DNA of 64,000 nt from the NCBI RefSeq assembly GCF_025148445.1, contig NZ_CP102270.1:620001-684000 (forward strand), written 5' to 3'. This document shows positions 27,386-37,227 of the stretch, piece by piece. The stretch comes from Eshraghiella crossota (GTDB lineage Bacteria; Bacillota; Clostridia; Lachnospirales; Lachnospiraceae). Below the pieces are notes generated by a model. The model did no database searches and was not told the origin of the DNA. It worked only from the letters and a program-made list of their open reading frames with translations. Position numbers and translations under genes: made by a program. Position 1 is the first letter of the stretch. Every line of letters begins with the position of its first letter.

Positions 27386-28243
27386 TCATTTTAAAAGTTT
27401 TCGATATTCAGATGGTGAACAGCCTTTTTGTTTATGAAACAGTCGGCTAAAATACAGTGGGTTATCATAACCGACAATGCGTGCAATTTCATTTACGGCG
27501 TAATTTGTGGTTTCCAATAACATCTGGGAATTAGTGATTCGGATGGAGGTGATGAACTGCATAGGTGTTGTACCGGTAAATTTTTTGAAATTCCGAATAA
27601 ACCAACTGACACTCATTCCTCTGGAAATAGCATATTCTTCGATGTTGATATCACGGTTATAGTTTTCGTCAAAATAGGACGCTGCAGTGTCCATTTCATG
27701 ATCGAGGTATTCGTTTTTTAGTACATGTTTACGAGTAAGCTCCCGGTGAAAAATGATCAGTAAATGGCGTAGCAGTAGTGTCAGCATTTCTTCGTAATCA
27801 TCCTGACATCTTTGCAATTCTAAAATAATGCGTTTAAAAATACGTTCGTATTCCAGAGATGTTCCAATATGGAAGATATGCTGGTCATTCGGGAAACCAT
27901 AATTTCTTAAAATGTTATTTACATCACTTCCGGTAAAATGCACCCAGTAAACTTCTGTTTTATCAATGCCATAGTATTCATATTTCTGGAATTCCTTGGG
28001 GCGGTAAAGTACTATGTTTCCTGCTGTAACGATAGTATCGTCATCTGCGTTGTCAAAATGAAAATGAGCTCGTCCGGCTGCTATATAGATGATTTGAAAG
28101 TCAAGTCTTCCTTTGGGACGATAAGTTGGAAGCTTTGGGTGTGAGGATAGGCGATAGGTGCCACAGCTTCCTACAATAAGTGGTCGGCTTTTGTCTTTGA
28201 AGTCGATAAGGGAGTGGTTGTGATAACCGGAATTTATATACAT
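27386..28243 (-). CDS. AraC family transcriptional regulator, divergent to lacZ
   Basis: 285 residues. The N-terminal half is a cupin-type sensor (GRLDFQIIYIAAGRAHFHFD), and the C-terminal 100 residues are a double helix-turn-helix with the AraC signature (INSQ...ETTNYAVNEIARIVGYDNPLYFSRLFHKQKG; key ARIVGYDNPLYFSRLFHK). The Shine-Dalgarno AAAGGAGG lies 6 nt upstream of the ATG. It is transcribed away from lacZ across a 364-bp gap that holds two related palindromes, so it is the likely activator of the lactose/galactose operon in response to a sugar. The inducer is not known. Confidence 0.88.
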   Translation of the reverse strand: MYINSGYHNHSLIDFKDKSRPLIVGSCGTYRLSSHPKLPTYRPKGRLDFQIIYIAAGRAHFHFDNADDDTIVTAGNIVLYRPKEFQKYEYYGIDKTEVYWVHFTGSDVNNILRNYGFPNDQHIFHIGTSLEYERIFKRIILELQRCQDDYEEMLTLLLRHLLIIFHRELTRKHVLKNEYLDHEMDTAASYFDENYNRDINIEEYAISRGMSVSWFIRNFKKFTGTTPMQFITSIRITNSQMLLETTNYAVNEIARIVGYDNPLYFSRLFHKQKGCSPSEYRKLLK

Positions 28244-28273
28244 TTTGAGTCCTCCTTTGGAAAGTGAAATGTC

Positions 28274-28289
28274 TGACTGTTAACAGTCA
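28274..28289. promoter_or_regulatory. Palindromic operator candidate 1
   Basis: TGACTGTTAACAGTCA is a perfect 16-bp palindrome 31 bp upstream of the AraC gene start. It shares its TGACT...AGTCA ends with the palindrome at 28385. Confidence 0.55.
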
Positions 28290-28384
28290 ATGGTAAACCG
28301 GAGTTATGAAGCGAATGCCACCTCAAAATCCACGGTTTTTCGGTGAGAGCTACGCGCATATAGTTTGAGCTCTTCCTAAATATC

Positions 28385-28400
28385 TGACTACAAGTAGTCA
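28385..28400. promoter_or_regulatory. Palindromic operator candidate 2
   Basis: TGACTACAAGTAGTCA is a palindrome apart from the two central bases. Its centre lies 111 bp from the first, and it ends 72 bp before the -35 of the lacZ promoter. Shared ends suggest one protein binds both. Confidence 0.5.
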
Positions 28401-28472
28401 ATATTTGAGAAGAACTAAAACGGTGTTTACTTTAGTGTATCATTTTGTGCATATTCTGTCCATTTCTGTTTA

Positions 28473-28501
28473 TAGACATTTTCTTTGTAAAAATGTATGA
28501 T
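28473..28501 (+). promoter_or_regulatory. Putative lacZ promoter
   Basis: TAGACA and TATGAT are spaced by 17 bp, about 106 bp before the lacZ start, which leaves a leader of about 100 nt. The Shine-Dalgarno AAAGGAGG is 8 nt from the ATG. Confidence 0.55.
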
Positions 28502-28607
28502 GGTTTTAAGGTAATACAAAGACGGAAGATAATGAGACACAGAAGGTGTTTTTATTGATTGCCTAATGCGGTGAATAAAAAAATATATATTAAAGGAGGA
28601 TTACACA

Positions 28608-31600
28608 ATGCTCGTACCACGCTTTTATGAAGATTTGAATGTTTTGCATGACAAGACAATGCCAGCGAGGACATATTACATTCCGGCATCAGTTCGTATG
28701 AATGATTTAGTGGAGCATCGGGAAAGATCGGATCGCTTTCTGCTGTTAAACGGAGAGTGGAAGTTTCAGTATTATAACAGCATTTATGACGTAACGGAAT
28801 CATTTTATGAGAAAGGTTATGATGTTTCCGGGTTTGATCAGGTAACTGTTCCGGGTGTATGGCAGATGGATGGTTATGACACGCATCAGTACACGAATAT
28901 TCGTTACCCATTTCCATTCGATCCACCATATGTGCCACAGGATATTCCATGTGGAGCATATGTTCATAACTTTGAATATCACAGAGAAAAAAAGGCATCA
29001 AAAGCATTTCTGAATTTTGAAGGTGTCGATAGCTGCTTTTATGTATGGGTAAATGGTGCTTATGCCGGATACAGTCAGGTGCCTCACGCTACCAGTGAAT
29101 TTGATGTTACAGACTTGTTGAATGAAGGGGAAAATACATTAGCGGTTCTGGTGCTCAAATGGTGTGATGGATCGTATTTGGAGGATCAGGATAAGTTTCG
29201 GATGAGTGGCATTTTCAGAGATGTTTATTTGCTGAAAAGACCAGAAAAGACAATCAGAGATTATTACATTACGACAGATGTAGAAAAAGACAGCGTTGTT
29301 GTGAAATTGGATATGCATTTTGCAGAACCGGTGGAAACGAAAGTTACTATAGAAGATAAATATGGAGCAGTCGTAGCAAGAGGAGAAACAGCAGAGAATG
29401 GTGTGTTAGAACTGACCGTGTTAAATCCGGTTTTATGGAATGCGGAGAATCCTTATTTGTATCAGGTTATTTTGACAATGCCGGATGAAGTGATCGTTGA
29501 TCAAATTGGTTTCCGTACGATTGAAATTAAGGACAAGGTTGTTTATTTTAACGGAGAAAAGATTAAATTCCGTGGAGTCAACCGCCATGATTCTGATCCG
29601 GAGACAGGATTTGTGATTAATGTCCAGCAGATCAAAAAGGATTTAATTTTGATGAAGCAGCATAACTTTAACGCTATTCGTTCCAGTCATTATCCAAATG
29701 CACCATATTTTTATCAGATGTGCGATAAATATGGATTTATGGTGATTGACGAGGCGGATATTGAGGCACATGGACCATTTATGCTGTACCGGAAGGATGA
29801 TACAGACCGGAACCGTTTTTACCATTGGAATGAAAAGATTGCAGATGATCCGGCATGGGAAAAGGCAATTGTGGACCGTGTCCAGCTTATGGTACAGAGA
29901 GATAAAAACCGTCCAAGCATTGTAATGTGGTCTATGGGAAATGAAAGCGCGTATGGATGTAATTTTGAAAAGGCGCTTGCATGGACAAAGAAGTTTGATC
30001 CGGACAGGATCACGCAGTACGAAAGTGCAAGATACCGTAATTATGATATTACCTATGATTATGACAATTTGGATCTTTACAGCCGGATGTATCCGCCACT
30101 GCAGGAGATAGAGGATTATCTGAAAAATGACGGAAGCAAACCGTTTCTGCTGGTAGAATACTGCCATAGTATGGGAAACGGACCGGGAGATTTTGAAGAT
30201 TATTTTCAGATGATTCATAAGGATGACCGGATGTGTGGCGGGTTTGTCTGGGAATGGTGTGATCATGCGATCGCACATGGAACGGCAGAAAATGGAAAGA
30301 CCAGATATTATTATGGAGGGGATCATGGAGAAACCATTCATGATGGCAATTTCTGTGTGGACGGGTTGGTCTATCCGGATCGTACACCGCATACGGGACT
30401 GCTGGAATATAAAAATGTCTATCGTCCGGTGAGAATCGTGTCTTATGACCAAGAAAACGGACAGATGGTTCTTCATAATTATATGGATTTTGATGATTTG
30501 AAGGATTATGTGGATATTTTCTATGAAATGACACAGGATGGTTTGACTGTGGAAAAAGGAAAACTGGCAAATGTTGTTGCATCACCCCATAGCGATGCGA
30601 AAGTGGAGTTTAAGCTGCAGGTTCCAAATACCGGTAAGATTTATCTGAAGCTTATTTACCGGTTGAAAAAGGAAATGCCATTGCTTGAACATGGGTATGA
30701 ATTAGGTTTTGATGAAATTAAGCTTGCAAATGAGGATGATAGAAACAGACAGGCTGTAAAGTGGCTGGAGCAGGAAAAAGTAATCGGAACCATTGCTGTT
30801 AAGGAAAATGATAAGCAGATCGTATTACAGGCAAAGGATTTTACTTATGTTTTAGATAAGCGTACCGGATTGTTTGAGAACATGCAGTTTGCCGGAAGAA
30901 GTTATATTAACCATCCAATGGAATTGAATATTTGGCGGGCTCCGACGGATAACGATATGTATATAAAACTGGAATGGAAAAAGGCACATTATGATGCTGC
31001 CTATACCAGAGCATACCGTATAGAGGTGCTTCAGAACAAGCACGGTGTGCTGATCATGGAGCATCTGGCAGTGGTAGCTGATACCGTACAAAAGATTTTG
31101 GATGTGGAAATGACATGGAAGATCAATGAAGACGGGAAAATAGAGGCGGTTATAGAGGCCGTAAAAGATAAAGAATTCCCGGATCTGCCAAGGTTTGGAA
31201 TTCGAATGTTTTTGAATAAGAAAATGGATGAGATTACTTATTTTGGAATGGGACCACAGGAAAGCTATCGGGATAAACACCAGGCTTCCTGTCATGGATT
31301 GTTCCGTTCGAAGGTGGCTCAGATGCATGAAGATTATATTCGTCCACAGGAGAATGGAAGCCATTATGACTGTGATTATGTAGAGCTTACAAATGGTCAA
31401 TGTGGAATTGTAGCAGTTTCAAAGAATCCATTTTCGTTTAACGCTTCTGTTTATACACAGGAGGAGTTGGAACGGGTATCGCACAATTATGAATTGAAAG
31501 AATCGGATAGCACCGTATTCTGTATGGATTATGCAATGAATGGAATTGGTTCAAATAGCTGCGGACCGGATATCATGGATAAATATCGGTTTGATGAGGA

Positions 31601-31646
31601 ATCATTTCAGTTTCAGTTTGAATTAATTCCGTTTGTAAAAGGATAA
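28608..31646 (+). CDS. lacZ: Beta-galactosidase (GH2)
   Basis: 1012 residues, the usual LacZ length. The N-terminal sugar-binding and Ig-like domains precede the catalytic barrel. The acid/base Glu is in MWSMGNESAYG, the nucleophile Glu in LLVEYCHSMGNGPGD, and RGVNRHDSDPETG is the family signature. It hydrolyses lactose and related beta-galactosides to galactose and glucose in the cytosol. It is the first gene of lacZ - GPH symporter - galK - galE - galT, controlled by a divergent AraC protein. Codon use (Leu TTG/TTA/CTG, few CTT) differs from the core genes. Confidence 0.94.
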   Translation: MLVPRFYEDLNVLHDKTMPARTYYIPASVRMNDLVEHRERSDRFLLLNGEWKFQYYNSIYDVTESFYEKGYDVSGFDQVTVPGVWQMDGYDTHQYTNIRYPFPFDPPYVPQDIPCGAYVHNFEYHREKKASKAFLNFEGVDSCFYVWVNGAYAGYSQVPHATSEFDVTDLLNEGENTLAVLVLKWCDGSYLEDQDKFRMSGIFRDVYLLKRPEKTIRDYYITTDVEKDSVVVKLDMHFAEPVETKVTIEDKYGAVVARGETAENGVLELTVLNPVLWNAENPYLYQVILTMPDEVIVDQIGFRTIEIKDKVVYFNGEKIKFRGVNRHDSDPETGFVINVQQIKKDLILMKQHNFNAIRSSHYPNAPYFYQMCDKYGFMVIDEADIEAHGPFMLYRKDDTDRNRFYHWNEKIADDPAWEKAIVDRVQLMVQRDKNRPSIVMWSMGNESAYGCNFEKALAWTKKFDPDRITQYESARYRNYDITYDYDNLDLYSRMYPPLQEIEDYLKNDGSKPFLLVEYCHSMGNGPGDFEDYFQMIHKDDRMCGGFVWEWCDHAIAHGTAENGKTRYYYGGDHGETIHDGNFCVDGLVYPDRTPHTGLLEYKNVYRPVRIVSYDQENGQMVLHNYMDFDDLKDYVDIFYEMTQDGLTVEKGKLANVVASPHSDAKVEFKLQVPNTGKIYLKLIYRLKKEMPLLEHGYELGFDEIKLANEDDRNRQAVKWLEQEKVIGTIAVKENDKQIVLQAKDFTYVLDKRTGLFENMQFAGRSYINHPMELNIWRAPTDNDMYIKLEWKKAHYDAAYTRAYRIEVLQNKHGVLIMEHLAVVADTVQKILDVEMTWKINEDGKIEAVIEAVKDKEFPDLPRFGIRMFLNKKMDEITYFGMGPQESYRDKHQASCHGLFRSKVAQMHEDYIRPQENGSHYDCDYVELTNGQCGIVAVSKNPFSFNASVYTQEELERVSHNYELKESDSTVFCMDYAMNGIGSNSCGPDIMDKYRFDEESFQFQFELIPFVKG

Positions 31647-31669
31647 TACAAGACTCTTGATAATCAAAG

Positions 31670-31730
31670 CAAATTTTCAGAGAAGATGAAGGTTTTGTCC
31701 GGACAGTCAAAATTTTCTCTGGAAAATTGA
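31670..31730 (+). repeat. Inverted repeat in the lacZ-symporter spacer
   Basis: CAAATTTTCAGAGAA at 31670 pairs with TTCTCTGGAAAATTG near 31717, with one bulged base, around a loop with TGTCCGGACA. It could be a processing site or partial terminator that lowers downstream expression. Confidence 0.4.
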
Positions 31731-31806
31731 CAACAAACAATTAGAAAAGACAAAAACGATAGACTACAGGGACTTCTAAATAACAAATAGTGAAGGAGTG
31801 ATTCTT

Positions 31807-33189
31807 ATGGAGAAAAAGAAATACTTAAAATGGTACAACAAGATAGGATACGGATCTGGTGATATTGCGGGAAATGTAGTGTATGCATTCCTGACATCAT
31901 TTGTGATGGTATATCTGACAGATACGATTGGATTGGCATCCGGTATAGTGGGAACACTGATTGCCGTTTCCAAATTACTCGATGGATTTACAGACATCTT
32001 TTTTGGATCAATGATTGATAAGACGCATAGTAAGATGGGAAAGGCAAGACCATGGATGCTGTATGGTTACATTGGTTGTGCAATTACATTGGTAGCCTGT
32101 TTTGCAGTTCCAACAAGTCTTGGCAGAACGGCACAGTATGCGTGGTTCTTTATTTCGTATACGCTGTTGAATGGCGTGTTTTATACGGCAAATAACATTG
32201 CTTATTCTGCTCTGACATCACTTGTTACCAAGAACAGTAAAGAGCGTGTGCAGATGGGTTCTTACCGTTTCATTTTTGCTTTTTCAACCAGTGTTCTGAT
32301 TCAAGCAGTTACTGTTGGATTCGTTGCAAAATGTGGTGGAGATGCAGCCGCATGGCGTATGGTTGCAATTATTTATGCAGTGATCGGATTAGTTGTGAAT
32401 ACTATTTCCACATTATCTGTTAAAGAACTTCCAAAAGAGGAATTAAATGAAGGAGACACAACAGGTGAAGAGGAAAAAAATGGGCTGGTTCAATCATTCA
32501 AGCTGCTGGTAAAGAATAAATTTTATCTGATGATCTGTGGTACTTATATTTTGCAGCAGTTATACAGTGCAATGATCGGTGCCGGTATTTATTATATGAC
32601 CTGGGTTTTGAAAGATAAAAATCTGTTTGGACAATTTGCCTGGGCGGTAAACGTTCCTCTTATCATTGCATTAATCTTTACACCAACACTGGTTGGAAAG
32701 TGGAATGGTATGTATAAGCTGAACTTGAGAGGTTACATCCTTGCCGTGATTGGCAGAGCTCTTGTTGTTGTTGCCGGATATATGGGAAGTATTCCTTTGA
32801 TGATGGCATTTACAGCATTAGCAGCATTAGGACAGGGACCTTGGCAGGGAGACATGAATGCAGTGATCGCATCTTGTTCCGAGTATACATACCTGACACA
32901 GGGAAAGCGTGTGGATGGTACGATGTATTCCTGTACTTCACTTGGCGTTAAGATTGGTGGAGGTATTGGAACGGCGGTCGTAGGATGGCTCTTAGAATTT
33001 AGTGGCTATGTGGGAACACATGCTGTTCAGCCACGGTCCGCGTTGAATATGATGCAGTTTATGTATCTTTGGCTGCCACTAATCTTTGATGTACTTATTA
33101 TGTTTATCCTTTCCAGAATGAATGTGGAGGAGACAAATGCAAAGATCAAAAAAGAAAAGGGAATTACATTAGAAACCGCTCAGCAGTAA
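31807..33189 (+). CDS. Sugar symporter of the GPH (glycoside-pentoside-hexuronide) family
   Basis: 460 residues from ATG 31807, which has AAGGAG 8 nt upstream; the GTG at 31798 is inside this. There are about twelve membrane helices. The first helices carry KIGYGSGDIAGNVVYAF and the loop FFGSMIDKTHSKMGKARPW, the GPH family signature. GPH carriers take up sugars with H+ or Na+. Between lacZ and galK, the substrate is very probably lactose or a galactoside. Confidence 0.89.
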   Translation: MEKKKYLKWYNKIGYGSGDIAGNVVYAFLTSFVMVYLTDTIGLASGIVGTLIAVSKLLDGFTDIFFGSMIDKTHSKMGKARPWMLYGYIGCAITLVACFAVPTSLGRTAQYAWFFISYTLLNGVFYTANNIAYSALTSLVTKNSKERVQMGSYRFIFAFSTSVLIQAVTVGFVAKCGGDAAAWRMVAIIYAVIGLVVNTISTLSVKELPKEELNEGDTTGEEEKNGLVQSFKLLVKNKFYLMICGTYILQQLYSAMIGAGIYYMTWVLKDKNLFGQFAWAVNVPLIIALIFTPTLVGKWNGMYKLNLRGYILAVIGRALVVVAGYMGSIPLMMAFTALAALGQGPWQGDMNAVIASCSEYTYLTQGKRVDGTMYSCTSLGVKIGGGIGTAVVGWLLEFSGYVGTHAVQPRSALNMMQFMYLWLPLIFDVLIMFILSRMNVEETNAKIKKEKGITLETAQQ

Positions 33190-33223
33190 TGAGCAGAAAC
33201 TGGTAACAGAAGGAGATGGGTTT

Positions 33224-34501
33224 GTGGTAACACATGATTTGATAAAAAAAATAAAAAATGGAATGTATGATGAAACATTGAAAGATATTTATGTGGATGA
33301 GAAGAAAATAGCGTATGAAAGAGAGCGTTATATTAAGGCGATAGAGAGTTATACAGAACATTTTGGAGAGGGAGAAGTCTTTGTCTTTAGTGCACCGGGC
33401 AGAAGTGAAATTGGTGGGAATCATACAGATCATCAATGTGGAGAGGTGCTGGCAGCTTCCATTAACAATGATGTAATAGCTATTGTACAAAATTTGGAAG
33501 AACCGTGTGTCAGAGTTATATCTGCAGGATATGAGATGATCACGATATATCTGGATGATCTATGTAGGAGAGAGGATGAGGAAGCAACAACAACTGCATT
33601 AATTCGAGGGGTGTTGGCAAAAACAAAAGAATATGGATATCAGATAGGTGGTTTTCAGGCTGTTGTTACCAGTGATGTGTTGATAGGAGCTGGATTGTCT
33701 TCTTCAGCAGCGTTTGAAACATTGATGGGAACAATCCTGTCAGAATTGTTTAATGATGGAAAGATTTCGCCTATTGAAATAGCCATGATTGGGCAATTTG
33801 CAGAAAATGTATATTTTGGGAAACCATGTGGATTGATGGATCAGATGGCGTGTTCCGTCGGAAGTTTGGCACATATTGATTTTCAGAATCCTGCGGCACC
33901 ATTGGTGGAGCGGATTGAGCTTGACTTGGATGGATACGGATATAGTCTTTGTATTACCGATACAAAAGGCTCACATGCGGATTTGACATCAGATTATGCA
34001 GCAATTCCAGAAGAAATGAAAAGAGCAGCAGCTTGTTTGGGAAAAGAAGTGCTTGGAAAGGTTACGAGAAAAGAAGTACTTACTAATCTTCCGCGCATCA
34101 GAGAACAGGCAGGAGATCGGGCAGCACTTAGAGCAATTCACTATGTGTGTGAAAATGAGCGAGTGCGAAAAGAAGTGGCAGCATTGAGAGAGAATAGATT
34201 TGGAGATTTTTTAAGATTAGTTAAAGAGTCAGGTGATTCTTCTTATAAGTATTTGCAGAATGTGTATGTGTGCTATGATGTGGAACATCAGAATGTTTCT
34301 ATTGCATTGGCTGTCAGTGATATGATTTTAGGCGCGCAGGGAGCAAACAGGGTGCATGGTGGTGGCTTTGCCGGAACAATACAGGCATTTGTACCAAATG
34401 ATATTGTTACATTATATAAAACAGAGATGGAAAAGGTGTTTGGAGATGGTGCTTGTGATGTACTTAAAATTCGCAAATATGGTGGAATTCAAGTGATGTA
34501 A
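33224..34501 (+). CDS. galK: Galactokinase
   Basis: 425 residues from GTG 33224, with AAGGAG upstream. The galactokinase signature is SAPGRSEIGGNHTDHQCGEV, followed by the GHMP ATP loop GAGLSSSAAFE and the C-terminal HGGGFAGTIQAF. It phosphorylates galactose with ATP to galactose-1-phosphate, the first Leloir step after lactose cleavage. An ATG at 33216 lies in another frame and is not the start. Confidence 0.92.
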   Translation: MVTHDLIKKIKNGMYDETLKDIYVDEKKIAYERERYIKAIESYTEHFGEGEVFVFSAPGRSEIGGNHTDHQCGEVLAASINNDVIAIVQNLEEPCVRVISAGYEMITIYLDDLCRREDEEATTTALIRGVLAKTKEYGYQIGGFQAVVTSDVLIGAGLSSSAAFETLMGTILSELFNDGKISPIEIAMIGQFAENVYFGKPCGLMDQMACSVGSLAHIDFQNPAAPLVERIELDLDGYGYSLCITDTKGSHADLTSDYAAIPEEMKRAAACLGKEVLGKVTRKEVLTNLPRIREQAGDRAALRAIHYVCENERVRKEVAALRENRFGDFLRLVKESGDSSYKYLQNVYVCYDVEHQNVSIALAVSDMILGAQGANRVHGGGFAGTIQAFVPNDIVTLYKTEMEKVFGDGACDVLKIRKYGGIQVM

Positions 34502-34531
34502 GATACTCAAAAAAGACAAGGAGGAATGGTT

Positions 34532-35527
34532 ATGGGTAGCATTTTAGTATTAGGTGGAGCTGGATATATTGGCTCACATACTGTTTATGAGTTGATCGAG
34601 GCAGGAAAGGATGTGGTGGTTGTAGATAATCTTGAAACAGGTTTTCGAGCAGCGGTTCATCCGGAAGCGAAGTTTTATAAAGGAGATATTCGTAACCGAG
34701 CTTTTATTGATTCGGTATTTGATAAAGAAAATATAGATGGAGTTATTCATTTTGCAGCAAATTCGCAAGTAGGCGAAAGTATGATAAAGCCATTAAAATA
34801 TTATAGTAATAATCTTTGTGGTACAGAAGTGCTGTTGGAGAGTATGGTTGCACATAGCATAGATAAGATAGTGTTTTCTTCTACGGCGGCAACATATGGA
34901 GAACCGGAGCGAATTCCTATTATGGAATCGGATCGTACACTTCCGACAAATTGTTATGGTGAAACAAAATTGTCTATGGAAAAAATGTTTAAATGGACGG
35001 CAAATGCACATAACTTAAGATTTGTGTCCTTGCGTTATTTTAATGCTTGTGGGGCTCATCCTAATGGAAAGATTGGAGAGGCTCACAATCCGGAAACACA
35101 TCTTATTCCTTTAATTTTACAGGTGCCAAATGAAAAGAGAGAGTATATTTCTATTTATGGAACGGACTATGACACAAAGGATGGTACTTGTGTCAGAGAC
35201 TATATTCATGTAAATGATCTTGCACAGGCTCATATTCTTGCAATGAAGTATCTTTGTGATGGAAATGACAGCAATATATTTAATCTTGGAAATGGAGTTG
35301 GTTTTACGGTAAAAGAGGTTGTGGAAACTGCGAGAAAAGTGACAGGACATCCAATTCCGGCGAAGGAAGAACCACGTCGAGCAGGAGATCCATCTATGTT
35401 GATCGCTTCCAGTGCAAAAGCAAGGGAAGTTTTAGGATGGAATCCGCAATATGCAGATTTGGAAACAATTATCGGTACGGCATGGAAATGGCATAAAAGT
35501 CATCCAAATGGATATCAGAATGTGTGA
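34532..35527 (+). CDS. galE: UDP-glucose 4-epimerase
   Basis: 331 residues from ATG 34532, which lies 7 nt after AAGGAGG; the ATG at 34526 is too close to it. The Rossmann motif is GGAGYIGSH, the catalytic Ser/Thr and YxxxK are in FSSTAATYGE and NCYGETK, and ARRAGDPSMLIA-like residues (PRRAGDPSML) are present. It interconverts UDP-galactose and UDP-glucose with NAD+. It is in the galK-galE-galT unit. Confidence 0.92.
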   Translation: MGSILVLGGAGYIGSHTVYELIEAGKDVVVVDNLETGFRAAVHPEAKFYKGDIRNRAFIDSVFDKENIDGVIHFAANSQVGESMIKPLKYYSNNLCGTEVLLESMVAHSIDKIVFSSTAATYGEPERIPIMESDRTLPTNCYGETKLSMEKMFKWTANAHNLRFVSLRYFNACGAHPNGKIGEAHNPETHLIPLILQVPNEKREYISIYGTDYDTKDGTCVRDYIHVNDLAQAHILAMKYLCDGNDSNIFNLGNGVGFTVKEVVETARKVTGHPIPAKEEPRRAGDPSMLIASSAKAREVLGWNPQYADLETIIGTAWKWHKSHPNGYQNV

Positions 35528-35540
35528 AGGAGGAAGTGTC

Positions 35541-37034
35541 ATGATTAATGAGTATATCAATGAACTTGTGGCGTATGGATTGAACCAGGGATTGGTTGAT
35601 CCGGAAGATGAAGTATATGTGACGAATCGCCTTCTGGAATTATTTCAATTGACAGAGCATGAAGGAACAGCGAAAGAGGTTAGATCAGAAAGAGAATTGT
35701 CACAGATTTTAAATGATATGTTGGAATATGCATGTCGGCAGGGGATGCTGGAGGAAGAAACAATTACGGAAAAGGACTTGTTTGATACAAAGATTATGGG
35801 AATATTGACACCCAATCCCTCTGTGGTTCGCAGACAGTTTTGGGATAAATACAGTATATCTCCTAAAACTGCAACAGATTTTTATTATCAGTTTAGCCAG
35901 GCAACAAATTATATTAGAAAAGAACGAATTGCAAAGGATGAGAAATGGACAGCAAATACAGAATTTGGTGCAATGGATATAACCATCAATTTATCAAAAC
36001 CGGAAAAAGATCCTCGTGATATTGCAAAGGCAGGAAAAGCAAAAAAATCGGGGTATCCGAGTTGTTTGCTATGCAAAGAAAATGAAGGTTACGCCGGACA
36101 TATTTCTCATCCGGCAAGACAAAATCACAGAATTATTCCGATTACATTGTGTGGAGAACAGTACAATTTACAGTATTCGCCGTATGTGTACTATAACGAA
36201 CATTGTATTGTCTTCAATGATCGGCATATTCCAATGAAAATTAATAAAGCAGTTTTTGCCAAATTGTTGGATTTTATAAAACAGTTTCCACATTATACAG
36301 TAGGATCAAATGCAGATTTGCCAATTGTAGGTGGATCTATATTAAGCCATGATCATTTTCAAGGGGGAGAATATGAGTTCGCAATGGCTAAAGCACCTTA
36401 TGAGACAGAAATTTCATTAAAAGAATTTCCAAATATTCATGCAGGAACTGTGAAATGGCCTATGTCTGTTATTCGTCTACAAGGGAATAACACAGAGTCG
36501 TTGGTAGGGGCTGCTGACCGTGTCCTGTCTTGTTGGCGTGAATACACAGATGAAAAAGCATTTATTTTCAGTGAAACACAAGGCGTATCGCATAACACGA
36601 TCACACCAATTGCAAGAAAGAGAGGAGATCTGTTTGAATTAGACCTGGTGTTACGAAACAATATTACCACAGAAGAGTTTCCGCTAGGTGTGTATCATCC
36701 CCATCCGGAATATTACCATATAAAAAAAGAAAATATTGGTTTGATCGAAGTGATGGGACTGGCAGTTCTTCCGGCTAGATTGCAAATGGAAATGGCGGAG
36801 CTGGAACGTAGAATTCTGCAGAATGAGGATCTGCGGGAAAGCTATTTGACCAAAACGCATGCGGATTGGGCAGAAAAATGGCTGCCAAACTATGAAATTA
36901 CAGAAGAGAATCTTCATGCAATTGTGCAGAAAGAAATAGGATTTGTGTTTGCAAAAGTGCTGGAATGCGCAGGTGTTTACAAAAGAACACCGGAAGGACA
37001 AGCTGCCTTCAAAAAATTTTTGGAGTGCATATAA
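35541..37034 (+). CDS. galT: UDP-glucose-hexose-1-phosphate uridylyltransferase, class II
   Basis: 497 residues from ATG 35541, which follows AAGGAGG; the frame is open further upstream but lies in galE. It is the long Firmicutes-type GalT (GalT-2), with SHPARQNHRIIPITL, GGSILSHDHFQGGEYEFAM (key LSHDHFQGGEYEF) and GVYHPHPEYYHIK. It transfers UMP between UDP-glucose and galactose-1-phosphate, closing the Leloir route. It is the last gene of the sugar operon. Confidence 0.9.
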   Translation: MINEYINELVAYGLNQGLVDPEDEVYVTNRLLELFQLTEHEGTAKEVRSERELSQILNDMLEYACRQGMLEEETITEKDLFDTKIMGILTPNPSVVRRQFWDKYSISPKTATDFYYQFSQATNYIRKERIAKDEKWTANTEFGAMDITINLSKPEKDPRDIAKAGKAKKSGYPSCLLCKENEGYAGHISHPARQNHRIIPITLCGEQYNLQYSPYVYYNEHCIVFNDRHIPMKINKAVFAKLLDFIKQFPHYTVGSNADLPIVGGSILSHDHFQGGEYEFAMAKAPYETEISLKEFPNIHAGTVKWPMSVIRLQGNNTESLVGAADRVLSCWREYTDEKAFIFSETQGVSHNTITPIARKRGDLFELDLVLRNNITTEEFPLGVYHPHPEYYHIKKENIGLIEVMGLAVLPARLQMEMAELERRILQNEDLRESYLTKTHADWAEKWLPNYEITEENLHAIVQKEIGFVFAKVLECAGVYKRTPEGQAAFKKFLECI

Positions 37035-37066
37035 AAAAAGGACCATTTCACATTTGTGAAGTGGTC
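37033..37066 (-). terminator. Intrinsic terminator, strong on the minus strand
   Basis: On the minus strand, GACCACTTCAC pairs with GTGAAATGGTC around AAAT, followed by C and eight T residues. It ends the small peptide unit at 37112-37189. On the plus strand it follows galT directly, but there is no T tract after the stem. Confidence 0.75.
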
Positions 37067-37111
37067 TGCTATTTCAGTATTCAGTTTTCACAAATAGTCC
37101 TTTTAGCCAGA

Positions 37112-37189
37112 TTATGCATGATATACATGCTCAAAGTATCCTTTATAGAAAGCTAAAAGGTTGTTTATAAATTTTTTGAATTTGCTCAT
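37112..37189 (-). CDS. Possible 25-aa peptide gene
   Basis: The ORF starts at ATG 37189 on the minus strand, with the strong Shine-Dalgarno AAAGGAGG 7 nt upstream, and ends 46 nt before a textbook terminator. The product begins MSKFKKFINNLLAFYKGYF and ends in EHVYHA. It is basic at the N-terminus, aromatic-rich, and can form an amphipathic helix. A perfect TATAAT lies 33 nt before the start. Short peptides of this kind include leader peptides, toxins and signal peptides; there is nothing to decide. A gene this short is missed by normal calling. Confidence 0.5.
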   Translation of the reverse strand: MSKFKKFINNLLAFYKGYFEHVYHA

Positions 37190-37221
37190 TTTGTATTCCT
37201 CCTTTCCTTGTTTGCAAGTTC

Positions 37222-37227
37222 ATTATA
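37222..37227 (-). promoter_or_regulatory. Possible -10 box for the 25-aa peptide gene
   Basis: TATAAT on the minus strand. The best -35-like TTGGCA lies 22 bp further upstream (37250-37255), which is longer than normal spacing, so this is tentative. Confidence 0.35.

Noticed and set aside
29643-30476. Long minus-strand open frame inside lacZ (277 aa), and others at 28552, 30049 and 30852
   Set aside because: They lie wholly inside a well-supported lacZ frame, have no ribosome binding site and no family motifs.
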